A DNA stretch of 64,000 nucleotides, from NCBI RefSeq assembly GCF_014696135.1, contig NZ_JACJPP010000025.1:1-64000 (forward strand), written 5' to 3'. Made by a program: the position numbers and the translations under genes. Positions 36,201-46,900 of this stretch are shown one piece after another. Origin of the DNA: Nodosilinea sp. FACHB-141 (lineage in GTDB: Bacteria; Cyanobacteriota; Cyanobacteriia; Phormidesmidales; Phormidesmidaceae). Within the stretch, counting starts at the first letter, position 1. Every line of letters starts with the position of its first letter. The notes beneath the pieces are model-generated. The model had not been told where the DNA came from. It saw only the letters and a list, made by a program, of their open reading frames with translations, and did not search any database.

Positions 36201-39200
36201 GACTGACTACCGGGGTCACTCTACTCGTCTCCGCCTCAGCGATGAGCAATTAGGGGGCGATGCCGTTCTGGCCTATGAAGAAGCCCTGGACTGTATTCGC
36301 GAGTCCGACTTCAGCAGCATTCCCATTAGCCCGATTGACTACATTGAGCAGCAGTTGGAGCGGGCAGGCTACCGGGTTACCGAAGTCACCGGGCGGACGG
36401 CGGGCATTGAGTATGGGGCTGACGGCGCTATGGCCTACAAGGTGCGGCTGGGGGAGGAAAAGACAGCCAAGGGCAGGATTGATGCGGTGGCCCGGTTCAA
36501 CGCCGGGGATGCGGACGTCATCCTACTGAACTGTTCGGGCTCTACGGGGATTTCGCTGCACGCTTCGGAGAAGTTTGCTGACCAGCGGCCTCGCCACATG
36601 ATTGTGGCCCAGGCGGAACGAGACATCAACGTGTTCATGCAAATGCTAGGCCGGGTGCATCGTACCGGGCAGGTGGCCTTGCCGAACTACACCTTATTGA
36701 TGGGCGACCTCCCGGCAGAAAAACGACCGGGGGCGATCCTCTGTCGCAAGATGGCGAGCCTCAATGCCAACACGACGGCGGCGAGAGAGACGGATATCTC
36801 GCTCAACACCGTGGTGGATTTCATGAACCCCTACGGCGAGCAGGTGGTGACGGAGCTGTTGGCGGATGACCCGGAATTGAATGCCAAGCTAGATTTCCCT
36901 GCCGCCAAGGCTGAAAACGATGCCTCCGATATCGCCCTAATTAAGAAGGTGACGGGGAGGATCCCGCTGTTGCCCATTGCCGAACAGGAAGCGGTCTACA
37001 GCCTGATTGAGTCGGAGTACTGCGACCTGGTGGATCAGGCGCGGGCGATGGGGGAGAACATTCTGGAGGCCGAGCAGCTGGATCTCGATGCGCGTCCGCT
37101 GGCGCGGATGGAGGTGATGGCCGATGACAGCGAGACCGCTAGCGAGTTCACCGGGCCAGTGTATCTGGAGTTGGTGGAGGCGAAGAGTGAGAGTAAGCCG
37201 CTGACCCAGCTCCAGGCGATCAATGCGGTGCGTGAGTCGGTGGGGTTGGCGGAGGTGGCATCGGTGGACGCCCACGACGCTGAGGATCTGGGTGCAACGG
37301 CGCGTCAGCAGGTGGCGGCGACAATTACCGAGTTGGAAGCGCAGACGAACCAATATCGGCAGGCGGCGATCGCTCAAAAGCAAGACAGTAAAGCGATTGA
37401 GAAACTAAACGACCGCATTGAGCAACAGCTCATGCATGTCTCTGGCGTGTTGGAACAGTTCGTGCCGGGGACACCACTGCGGCTGGTGACACCAGCTAGT
37501 AAGACGATTCTCTATGGCGTGGTGGCCGGGGCCGATACCAAAAAGCGATCCGGGAGTCCGGCGGCACCGAACCGCTGGAAGTTGAGGATTTTGGTGGCGG
37601 ATTCCGCCCGGCAGATTACGGTGCCCTTCTCCAAGTTCAACACGGGGCGGACGGGGGCGATCGATGCCACAGTTCAAACGGAGGACTGGTTTGGTAATAG
37701 CGTCTACTCGCTGTTCGACATGCAGCAGGAAGCAGGGCGGGTCAACCGGCAGATTTTTACCGGCAACTTGATTAAAGCGTTTGAGAAGTACTCCAACGGC
37801 AAGTTGGTGAACTACACCGACTATCGGGGCGAGGTCTGCCAGGGGCTGATTATGCCCAAGGGGTTTGATATTGAGTCGGAGCTGACCAAGGAGCCAGTGG
37901 CGTTTAAGGAGCCGCAGCAGGTGTTTCGCTTTCTTACAGAGCTGACCAACCGGCAGGGGACGGTGAAGACGTTGGATGAGTTGTTGTTGCTGAAGCCGCA
38001 GCAGGCGGGGGACGGGTTTATCCTGCAAGCGCCAAAGTCGAAAGAGTCGGGGGGGCGGTACTACCTGGATGAGGCACTGATTGTGGCGGCGGGGTCGGAC
38101 TTTTACTCGGTCGCCGATCGCATGGAAGTCGTCATTCCCTCAGAGCGGCTGGAGCGGGTGCTGGGGGTGGTGATGCACCAGCGGAACTACACCCTGGCGG
38201 CGTTTGAGTTTAAGGAGGTGGCGCGGCAGTTGATGGGGGTGGCACTGCCGACGCTGGAGAAGGTGGAGATCCAGGAAGTGAAGCCCCCGGTTGTTTCTCA
38301 GCCGGTTGTGTCTGCGATCGCCAGCCAACCCAGGCTAGAACCAGAATCCGTAAAGTCAGCAGAAAATCTGGCGTTTCCAAATGTACCCAATCAGCCCTCG
38401 ATGGGCCAACTGGAAAAGCGGATTCTACGGTTTTTGAGGAATGCGGGAATTGAGCAAGACGTAATGACTTCCCAGGAGTTTCATCTGCGGATTGAGAATG
38501 AGCCGTTTATTCCCCTGGTGGTGGAGCGGCAGGGGGATGAGCTGTACCTGACCCACTACCTGACTCAGAACGGCGATATGTTCATTGACTCGGAAATGGT
38601 GTTTCGGGTGCGCGGGGAGGGGCACATCGAGTTTAAGGAGACGGCGGTGCAGAGTCTGCGAGGTGGGGAGGCGCGTTTGCCCGATCGCGCTTTTGCTCAG
38701 ATCTTCTCCAAAAACATTGTGCAGCAGGGGTTTGCAGAAGCAGTTCAGGCTCAGCTACAGGCCAAAGCGAAGCCCGAAGTGGCCTCGCAGGAAGCGGAGG
38801 ATGAGCGATCGCCCATGCCCAGTGATATGCGGCAATACCTGGCGGTGAAAGACCAGTATCCCGATGCAATCGTCCTGGTGCAGTCGCCAGATCAACGGTT
38901 CTATGAGGCGTTCTTTGACGGCGCTCGACCCTTGATCGAGCATCTGGAGATGATTGGCACCAGCATGGAGTCGGGGGTAAAGGAACTCGGACGGGTACCG
39001 GTGGCGGGGTTCCCGATGGGGAGTCTGCACAAGTATTTGGGCAGGTTGACTCAGCAGGGGGAGGTGGTGATTGTGGATGGGGAGGGGGCGATCGCCGTCC
39101 ACCCCCATCAACCGCCTACCCTTGTTGTGGAGGAACCACCGCAGCCTGAACCCGTAACCGTAGTCACTGCTTCAGCCACTGAAGAACCTGAATTTAAGGT

Positions 39201-40551
39201 GCAGAGCTTGTTTGATGTAGAACCCTTTCGGACGGGGCAACATGCTGGTCAGGGGCTACGACCTAGTCCAGAGCTGCTTTGGCAGCAGGAGCAAGCGGCG
39301 GCAATACCTGTGCAGAAGGCACCATCTCCCGATCCGCCTCAGCCCAGATCCACAAACCCTGTTCAGGGGCCAACGCTGCAAAAGGTTGCCGATGAGGTGC
39401 GAGGAGCAGATTTAGAGGATGTGGCGGCGCATTTAGGGCTGGAATGCGATCGCCACGACAAGCATAAGTGGCGCAATGGCGACCACATCGTCAGCATTAG
39501 TGGCCCACTGTTTATGGACTGGTTGGCCGATGCCGGGGGGCGAGGCGCGATCGACTTGGTAATGCATGTTCAAGGAGTGGAATTTAAAGAAGCGGTGGAG
39601 TGGCTGTCGGGTCGAGATTTCTCCCAACGACCGGCACAGGTGTCTAGCACTGCCCAGGCAAAAGACTCGGAACCTCGGGCGTTGGAGATGCCACGAAACT
39701 CTTCCATACGATGGAATGCGGTGCGGGAGTATTTGGTGGAGGGGCGCAATCTCCCGGCGGTACTGGTGGATCGGCTCAATGAGAGGGGCTTAATTTTTGC
39801 CGATGACCATCAGAATGCTGTATTTTTGCGCCATCAGTTGCAGGCCCAAACGTGGGGCCGGGGTGAGGTCATAGGGGCCAGTTTGAGAGGAACCTGGGGA
39901 GAGGAAAACCATTTCCACGGGTTAGCGCCAGGCTCGGCTAGAGACCAGGGCTGGTTTTGGATTGGTACGGGGCAAGGGCCAGTGAGTCGGGTGCTGCTAG
40001 TAGAGTCGCCCATTGATGCAATGTCGCTGGCGATGCTAGATCGGGCGCAGCGAGGGCCGGAGGGGGTGTCGATTTATCTCTCGACGGATGGCTCGGGTGG
40101 CGTGCCAGTTGAGGCACTCAAGACGGTGTTGCGGAATGGGGGACTGGTGGCGGCGGCGTTTGATGCGGATGTGGCGGGGGAGACTATGGCCTGGCGGGTT
40201 GCGCAGCAGGTGCCGGGGATTGAGCGGCTGACACCGAACCAGGGGAAGGACTGGAATGAGGTGTTGGTGCGACCGGAGGAGGGTGGCAATGGGTGGCAGC
40301 AAAGTCGCCCGGAGTTAGGGCAACTCTGGGGATGGCATGGGGCAGCAGTGGTACTGAGGAGACCAGAAGGGTATTTGAGCCGGATAACCGAGGTTGCTAG
40401 GGACGTCGCGAAGGGAAATCCACTGTCGGAAAAGGCAAAGGCAGCTATGCATCGAGACCTGGGCAGCGTTTCAAATTCGTTGATTCCAAAAGGTAGAGTC
40501 TCTGTCTCTCCCACAGCAAATCGGGCGACTAGGTTCGATCTGGGAAGATGA
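33271..40551 (+). CDS. Giant methyltransferase / strawberry-notch helicase / TOPRIM protein
   Basis: The 2426-codon frame has an N6-adenine-type methyltransferase domain (about 100-310: motif I YEPTAGNGALLI near 123, catalytic NPPF near 181). A strawberry-notch-type SF2 helicase follows: QTGIGKGRICASIM near 600, LILDEAHQAGGSKGG near 728, and the C-terminal helicase motif QMLGRVHRTGQV near 1125. The C-terminus has a primase-type N-domain (about 2035-2120) and a TOPRIM-like domain (about 2240-2335: VLLVESPIDAMSLA, VAAAFDADVAGE). A methyltransferase-helicase union recalls DarB-type antirestriction proteins. About 34300-34750 looks non-coding in this frame; a nested gene with a strong ribosome site lies there. 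The real products may therefore be a methyltransferase and a separate helicase starting at ATG 34753. Confidence 0.8.
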   Translation: MGHPQLAEAYASYFLSGQGFGSIVEARRFAAAVLGEAVQPGTALAKVVDESVEAAVVRAGQQMVGGSQTTHEAYDRLVDLLQQQPNLSVRSSTSVLQQAYSTPIPIAYLASVLGGINAETTVYEPTAGNGALLIGANPYRVTANELNPDRWAELQTRGFRQLTQADALTYKPETQVDVVICNPPFGVVKDEQRHTRRFPIADTWTTQIDQVIALKALTVMKEGGRAVLILGGKQGREGEHRSERYNSRESRAFYYLLYRHHRVTQHVSIWGDLYRKQGAGFPIDVIVIEGRGQSKRPLPAAEVPAIYTSFTELKELILNEPIHQARFTLDVPVHDQPVSQLSQPLDIGGPGNAIHRQGAATDGTVERSDLLAADANSARQNDSGLHLGNLSDRDAATVSHHPQRIGLGSGDSDTGAGRGAGLGSGVLAAAVGGDLDSEQLAVSGTTRLLRGDLSGNARNPQLSGLPGLAEPPRRDHARGVAERTESVALHPELTMNTPLSTGEAVTSSADTYDVQPRQVAYVPKSKGFSTQTLIPFNMASAAQQALERFEQQHGDIDEYLAIRLGYGSVAELHGYFSAEQVDASALAISNIERGAGFITGDQTGIGKGRICASIMRYAQQQGKIALFITKDKPLYADMMRDVEDIGLRRFTPFITDSGTEIPLANGAALKTAGAAKQQAEMQSMIQQGNLGRYSAVFTTYSQLQTVGKKEPLRRTFLRRMAPNAILILDEAHQAGGSKGGWKEAGPPDRADFVRELIDLSSGVFYSSATYAKRADVMDLYARRTDLRLGVSSMTVLENILTRGGVPLQQIVASKFVASGQMLRRERSYEGISFQAKTVPVDREVADDFSAAMRAIKDFDRAKQKAVKAISNEAKAEAKALGEDGAIGEVGARSTNFTSLMHNCIEQGLLAQKANATVEEAIAALNRGEKPVITVANTMGSFIEAYAESQDLSPGDAISLSFGNLLERYLERSRDVVVTDYRGHSTRLRLSDEQLGGDAVLAYEEALDCIRESDFSSIPISPIDYIEQQLERAGYRVTEVTGRTAGIEYGADGAMAYKVRLGEEKTAKGRIDAVARFNAGDADVILLNCSGSTGISLHASEKFADQRPRHMIVAQAERDINVFMQMLGRVHRTGQVALPNYTLLMGDLPAEKRPGAILCRKMASLNANTTAARETDISLNTVVDFMNPYGEQVVTELLADDPELNAKLDFPAAKAENDASDIALIKKVTGRIPLLPIAEQEAVYSLIESEYCDLVDQARAMGENILEAEQLDLDARPLARMEVMADDSETASEFTGPVYLELVEAKSESKPLTQLQAINAVRESVGLAEVASVDAHDAEDLGATARQQVAATITELEAQTNQYRQAAIAQKQDSKAIEKLNDRIEQQLMHVSGVLEQFVPGTPLRLVTPASKTILYGVVAGADTKKRSGSPAAPNRWKLRILVADSARQITVPFSKFNTGRTGAIDATVQTEDWFGNSVYSLFDMQQEAGRVNRQIFTGNLIKAFEKYSNGKLVNYTDYRGEVCQGLIMPKGFDIESELTKEPVAFKEPQQVFRFLTELTNRQGTVKTLDELLLLKPQQAGDGFILQAPKSKESGGRYYLDEALIVAAGSDFYSVADRMEVVIPSERLERVLGVVMHQRNYTLAAFEFKEVARQLMGVALPTLEKVEIQEVKPPVVSQPVVSAIASQPRLEPESVKSAENLAFPNVPNQPSMGQLEKRILRFLRNAGIEQDVMTSQEFHLRIENEPFIPLVVERQGDELYLTHYLTQNGDMFIDSEMVFRVRGEGHIEFKETAVQSLRGGEARLPDRAFAQIFSKNIVQQGFAEAVQAQLQAKAKPEVASQEAEDERSPMPSDMRQYLAVKDQYPDAIVLVQSPDQRFYEAFFDGARPLIEHLEMIGTSMESGVKELGRVPVAGFPMGSLHKYLGRLTQQGEVVIVDGEGAIAVHPHQPPTLVVEEPPQPEPVTVVTASATEEPEFKVQSLFDVEPFRTGQHAGQGLRPSPELLWQQEQAAAIPVQKAPSPDPPQPRSTNPVQGPTLQKVADEVRGADLEDVAAHLGLECDRHDKHKWRNGDHIVSISGPLFMDWLADAGGRGAIDLVMHVQGVEFKEAVEWLSGRDFSQRPAQVSSTAQAKDSEPRALEMPRNSSIRWNAVREYLVEGRNLPAVLVDRLNERGLIFADDHQNAVFLRHQLQAQTWGRGEVIGASLRGTWGEENHFHGLAPGSARDQGWFWIGTGQGPVSRVLLVESPIDAMSLAMLDRAQRGPEGVSIYLSTDGSGGVPVEALKTVLRNGGLVAAAFDADVAGETMAWRVAQQVPGIERLTPNQGKDWNEVLVRPEEGGNGWQQSRPELGQLWGWHGAAVVLRRPEGYLSRITEVARDVAKGNPLSEKAKAAMHRDLGSVSNSLIPKGRVSVSPTANRATRFDLGR
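34226..34732 (+). CDS. Nested 168-residue ORF inside the methyltransferase-helicase frame
   Basis: This ORF lies in another frame inside the 33271-40551 ORF. It has AAAGGAG 10 bases before its ATG, a natural composition with many Trp, Glu and Leu (LSELDWAQEIPILEPDEEPD, WAETLIRNNWRFRERLGYY), and by hand count about three quarters of its codons end in G or C, as in the neighbouring backbone genes. The overlapping big frame drops to about half there and reads as a Gly/Ala/Arg/Asp-rich low-complexity stretch. Its stop is 20 bases before an in-frame ATG (34753) for the helicase part. It is probably a real gene of unknown function between two genes. Confidence 0.65.
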   Translation: MNLSTRPVSPWTYPFMTSQYPSFPNLWTLEGLGTLFIVKVPPQMEQLSEATYLQLMQTRLDRMIQDSISETSQIETQQQLATTLSELDWAQEIPILEPDEEPDLALEYWRQQWAETLIRNNWRFRERLGYYGGIFPVTPVTPSYPDYLDWLSLHDETTLEAWLNELSL

Positions 40552-40926
40552 GCAGACGCATCTAGGCACTAGGCGCAATCAAGACCAGATCTGACACAAT
40601 CTATACTCGCCCTTAATTGCTTTTTGGCTTCAACCGCTGCGGCGATTTTTGAGCCTAAACTGAATAGTAGCAGACCAGAATGAGGTCTTCTATTGCCTCT
40701 GGGTTAACATACTGATGAAGACTATTGCTTGTCTCTTGTAGCCACATTGGTAGTGACCATTTTGTTCTGGAATTAGGCTAGATGACAACTGTTGTCTCAG
40801 CAACTAGAAGACCATTTTTCTCCTCCAAGTTTTTGTCATGGAGGTATGAAACCTCAATCTTCACAGAAGTGGGTTCGTTATGATGAGCTAGTGTGAATAT
40901 GGTGCTAATACCAAATGGTGAGTAGT
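40552..40926. other. Convergent intergenic region
   Basis: This 375-base gap separates the stop of the giant helicase frame from the stop of the Tc toxin A gene, so the two transcripts converge here. It is AT-richer than the backbone to its left and marks the border between plasmid backbone and toxin cargo. I see no ORF with coding character, no strong terminator hairpin and no clear insertion-sequence ends. Confidence 0.5.
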
Positions 40927-43900
40927 TCAAGACGCTGAATACTGCAGTAGCAGCAGAATGTCGTCAATTTCTTCTCTATTAAGACTATTAGCTCTAGCAG
41001 ACACTGTCCATTTCCTAATGGGATTGCCTAAAAGTGAGACATTTGGCTCCTGCAACTTTTTTCCATCTTTAATAAAGTTTACATCGACATCGTTAATCTT
41101 CATCAGTTCTGGCGTTGTTACAGTTTTTTTGTCTTGCGGTTTAAGGTATACCTTTACTGGGGAAGCTAGAGTGAGTGTTTTATCAATCAAGAAATAGGGA
41201 AAATACTGCTCGGTCAACTCAAATTCAGTAGCTTGTGTTGCGCTAGATGAGTGTAGCAGTTGATGAAAAGCGGTTGGAAACTCATGTTTGAGGCTTACCA
41301 AGCGAAAAAGCCCAGGATCTTTAGCGTAACTAGTCAGAGTAGCAGCGATTTGTTTTTCAACGTCGATTCGGAATGTTACACTATCTTTCGCTGTGTAGCT
41401 GACGTGAATAATGACATCAGAGATGGTGTCGTAATTGAATTGACGAAGTGTTGAGGGCAATTCAAGTTTCCAAGCGCTAATTGCTCCAGCACCCTCAAAG
41501 GGGAGATAGCGCTCGTCGCGGAAGTTCAGTTCAAACATACCAGCATCGTTTTGAGCAGAACTAGCTGATATAGATGTGCCTTGTCCAACTTTTAGCTGAT
41601 CGCCGTTCTTATCTAAGGAATTAGTATTAAGCTTGTTCGATGCACGTACCCAACTCTGTTGTAGCGTGAGTTTAGCGCTGACATTAGTATAGGGGCCTGT
41701 TACGCAAGGAATTGTAAGCCGTACTGATTTGATTAACCGTTTGAACTGCCCAGGATAAAACAGATCGAACATAATTTCAGGAATCTCGAAATTACAGCTT
41801 CCAGTTTGCTTAAGGTCTATTAGCGCAGAGGGAGACAGCAACGCCAAGGAGAATGACTGGGTAATCTCATAGTCTCGCTTGTGTTGTTCTAGATAAATTT
41901 TCTCCATGCGTTGCAGTTGCAGGAGCAACCGTTCACCTGCCAAGAGTCCAGCACGATCGAAATGCCAGTTGTCACCTGCAATAAAAATGGTGTCATCATC
42001 TCGCTCAAATTTGTAGGCATTTTCTGCCATTTTTGCCATGTCATGGGCGATGTTGTATGCTTCACGGTAAAGACGATTGAGGTTTGTGGAGAGGTAGTTA
42101 TATAACCCCAAGCTGGTGAATTTATTCTTGTAAAAATCATGTAACTCTTCCACTTGCTCCATGTTTCTCTCATGGATTTTCAAGTCTTTCTCAGCAATTA
42201 GTTGTCTTACTTCAGCCGCCAATTGTTGCTGCTTAACTTGTTCCATTTCCTGTTGAGCAAGCAGCAATTGCTGTTTCCATTCCTGCTCACGCCGTTGAAA
42301 GGTAGCTTCTAAGCCTGCTGAAGTAGAAATTGCATCAGCGACTGATGCCATAGAACTGAACCAATCTGCCCACGCCTTCGTACTATCCCCTTGCTCTTTG
42401 CCACCAAACTTCATAGCAAATGGGCTACCCAACTGAGGTATTAAGTAGAAAATAGCAGCTAAGGTACGATTAATTCCCTCTTTTCTTTTATAAGTAGTTC
42501 CTGTCTGCTTAGAATCTTGCTGGGTAATCTCACAGCCTATCAATCCTTTGACAATCAAGTCCTGATAGTGGTTAACCCGATTTTGAACATTGATTTTGGT
42601 TTGAACCATTGCCTGATACTGGTACTGCGCTTCCCTTATTTGCTGCTTCTTAATGTCCTTGGTTAATTGCAAAACATTGCGCTCATGAACCGATCGCAGC
42701 AAGGTCAGTTCTTCTACATCTTTCTTCTCTAAAGCGCTTAGTAGAGCAGAGCCAAATGACTGCACTGTTTGAGTGAATTGCTTTGCCTTTTCAATGAGGT
42801 AGCTGAAACGGTAATGCGGAAGCGGTGAGTGAGGCGAAAATTCCTCCAGGCTTAACCCAGCGGCTTTTGCTCTAACCAAAAACATCGGCTCGATTTCAGG
42901 TTGGAACAGAGCTAATTGACGACGAATACCGCTGATATTCATGCAATTGCGGATTTTGAAGAGCCGATCTTCGACTCTGTCCCAATACCCAAGCAAATTA
43001 TGATTAGGGGGGACACAGAAAACAGATATGCTCTGTTTAACTAGCTCTAACGCAGGATTCATGGGAATGGGTTTGGCAGTTTCCCATTTTTTTGCATCTT
43101 CTTCGAGATGTTTTGTCACAGTTGCGACGGTGCTGTAGCTTGCTAGTAGTGGTTGAGTTACTAAGATAGAGGCATTAGAAGTTGCCGTTGACAGGTTTTC
43201 TGAAGTGGTCGCCCCACTTCTAGACGCTACCAGTATATTTTCGTTTGCTCCAGCCACTAAGTCTCTCGCCAACTTAGCTTTGTCGATTTGAACAGCAACA
43301 CGATCGCTGTAACTTGAATTATCTAATTCAACAAGAAACTCAGAGTCACCAATCCCCTTCGTACTAATTCTTTCATAAGTCCGAGTTCGGTCATCCTCAA
43401 TCTTGCATTTGCCTAGTTTCGCAGGTCGTTTGCCCAATATGTCGTACGCCAAAACATAGAGCATTGTGGCTTCATTGATGGATTCCATTGTGTCTTGGGC
43501 GAATAGGTGATCTCCCCAATCCAATAGATTGTCAATGTATTTCATGACGATTGCTTTTTGGTAAGCGCTCAACCGGAGTCGGGCGATCGCATGAGGATTA
43601 AAAGGATCTTCATTGTATTGTGCGACCACTGCCTTGTCAGTCAAGATGTCCTTCATTTTCTGAATCGTCAGATTCCGAAACTCAAGGTATCGCCAGTTGC
43701 GATCGGTTGGTTTCTTGTCATCCGGGGATTCATTAGCCGTCGGATCAAAGATGCGCTCGTACCACCACTTGGCTTCTTTGAATTTGTGATTAGCGTTTAG
43801 ATGGTTAGCGATGGTAAATGGAATATGTAAAAATAGTTCTTGATAATAGCTGCCATAAGCTCCTTTAAAGTTAATATGCTCTGGCTCATCTACCAACGAC

Positions 43901-46900
43901 ATCAATTCGAATGGATTTCTTGATTGAAACTCGAAAGGATTTTCAGCCTGTTTTTGAGTGTTGATAGACAGAAAAGTTTCTAGTCCTTCGACAAACAAAA
44001 GCTCACCTAACCTAGACGATAAAGATGTGCTGATCCTTATAAAATCTCTCCTAATTTGAAAAGATAGAATTTTTAGGTTGAGATAACGAATCAAGTACTG
44101 TTGATCATCAACTGTCCACACAAAATCACCCGGCTTATGACTAACAAGATGTAGATTTGAAGACAGTTGTTTTTCAGTGCTTCGGGCGATGGCTGTGCCT
44201 TGACTCTGATCATCAGCAATTAACTCATGATCCAAAGAAGCTTCATCGTAGAAATGAGTACCCCTATAAGTCAGCAACTCAACTGTTATTCCAAGCAAGA
44301 AAAGCTTTAGTAATTTGTCGTTAGGAACTCCAAGTTCTACAATTCTATCAGGGGGCTTTATGAGATTGTTGAACAAATCAACTCTCGCTCTGGCTGCCAC
44401 TTTGTTGGAATTCGCTGAGAAATTAGGTTCATAGTATAGAAGATAAAGCTTATTATTGTTAACCGTTAAAAAGCATGATTTATTAGGTGAGATTTTTTTA
44501 GAAGCTTGGCCAAAGAATAAGTTCTTAACAGTCTCATCTTTTTCATTTATGGCTAGCCGCTGAACTGGCAACCATTTTTTACCCTCATTTTGGTATGAGA
44601 ATAAAAACTCAGCACTATATTCAAATCCCTCTGATTTACTCGTTCCTTCCTGAATAGAAACAATTTCTTTTGATTTGATTTCTACCCAAAATAAGTATAC
44701 TTTCCCTTGATGTACAACGGCTGAAACTCTATCAGAGTTAATTCCTAGCTCAATCTTTTCCCAAGGTGTCCAGACCTCGTTATTGATCCATTTACGGTAG
44801 TAATACTGGGGTGGGTCTTGTGATGTGCGACTAAAGAAGTAATAAGTTCTAGAAGCATCATGGTAGTAGCTTCCAGCAATGCGGAGGCGAGCTAGTTCAG
44901 CGAATTGCGAAACATACTTCTTGTAGGCAGTTTCTGCTGACTCTTGAGTGATTTTTTGTTGCAGCAGTTCGTCTTCCAATTCCTTGAAGATTGGCGTTTT
45001 ATTATCTCTTAAGTCGGGTTCAATATAGTTTTCTGGATAGAGAAATACTTTTCGATTTGCCTCCCAAACTCGATAATTTTTGCGCCATTCCCACTGCTGG
45101 GCTGGAATTCTAGTCGGATCAACTTTGATATTAACAACTCTAGGATTTAAGAGAGGATCTGATTGTTCTAGATTTACCAAACAGCGGTGAATATACAACT
45201 GTAAACTGGAAATCGCACAAACTAAGCGAGAGGTGCGAAAACAGCCGCTCATTTCAACATCGAGCAGGAAAAAAGCATAGATATTGCGCAGATCTTGAAA
45301 CTTGAGGTCTACTCGACGAGCAATGATGTAATTACAAAGAACATCCCGTTTTTTGACGTTGATTCTATCTTGGTAAGGCTCAAGTTTTTCTCGACGGACT
45401 TTCTCGTCATCATATTTTGAGCTAAATGAACCGAGAGCAACATCCCTCGCGGCAATTAGCTCATTGTAATTGGCATTCTTGGCAAGTGTTTGTAATGAGA
45501 AGCCGTTAATACCAAGAATTTGACACAACTTGAGACATTCCCAAAGATGACCCAACGCTTTGATAGAAACATTCGGTAAGCTGAGAGATTTGATCAGCGA
45601 TTCAACCAGGCTTTTATCTTGTTTCCACAAATCAGCGAGTATAGCAGCGTCACTACCGTCACCAGTAGAAAAAGCTGTAGAGGTCATATAGTGATCCAAA
45701 ACGGTCTGCACCTGTTGCTCTGCCTCGTCGCTGAGGGTGATTAAGTTCTTGTAGAAATCTAAACTCTGAACAGTGCCGAGCGTCAAATTTTTGAGATCAG
45801 CAATGCCTAGAGCAGACGCTGATTGCGTCAGGTAGGCAACCGTTTTCTCTTTAAACTTAAGATTGTCAAGCAGAAGCAGAACTCGCTCTATCTGCTGAAC
45901 CAGCGTAAGCAATGAACTCACATCCGAAATTCTCTCCGGTATACGAACCCATTGGAGTATTTTTGTTAATTGATCTTGGGTAAGATTAAACAATATTGCC
46001 AGAGCGGTTCTGAGGGCTTCTGTCTTATTGGGTGCTGAAGATGCTTGAACCTCCTGCATGAGTTTTCCTGCAGCGCTAGAATCTACCCTAAATTTTACGG
46101 CTGTACTTTCTTCACCTATAAGGATAAACCGTAGTTCTGAAACTTTGAATGGGCAAGATTTCAGCCAATTTTCGACTTGTACCAGCTTATGAATTTGGGA
46201 CAGAGTTTTGACTACATGCTGACTTGGCTCGAAGAGTAGACGAAGCACTGTAATGAAGTCCTCGATGCTTAATCTCAATGCTCTGGCAAGCCGGGCATGA
46301 CGGTAAAGCAAGAAAATGTTACTTGGATTGAGAGTGCAATCTCCATTTTCATCAAACGGCATCTCATCCTTTAATAACTGAAATAGCAGGAGCAGTTCAG
46401 TTTCAGAAATTCCTAAACCGCCTAGTAAAACTGGGGTTCTTGGATCAACTACTGTGTCCCCAGAGTTCCTTTTATTAAGAGAGTAATGATGGAATGTTAA
46501 GGGCTCGGTACCCGTAACGCCAAATAGCTTTTGAGTATCGAATAGCCGCTCAAAGAAGTTGCGATCGCCTCGACTCACGACGGTTTGAGAAGCTGCCGTT
46601 GAAGTAGGCAGGTGATCCACCATGGAACAAAGTTCTTCAACGGTCAGATTCAAAGCTTCCTGAATATCAACGAGTTGAGCAAGCTCCAGAACGAGTTTTT
46701 GAGACAGCTCTGAGGACTGGATAGTGCCATTCGCCTGTTTAGGAGCTAGGATAGATAGAACCAGATCTAGTTCTGTAATACTCCAGGAGGTTCTCTTCCA
46801 CAGGCGGATGAAGCGATGGGTGTAATCGAGCCGATCTACCGTTAGTTGCTTCAGCACTTCAGAAGTCTGCTGCAAATCACCCGTTTCATACTTCTGCTCA

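Noticed and set aside
37405..38028. Minus-strand frame of about 207 codons opposite the helicase gene
   Set aside because: Leu/His/Arg/Gln-rich shadow composition, opposite a conserved helicase region.
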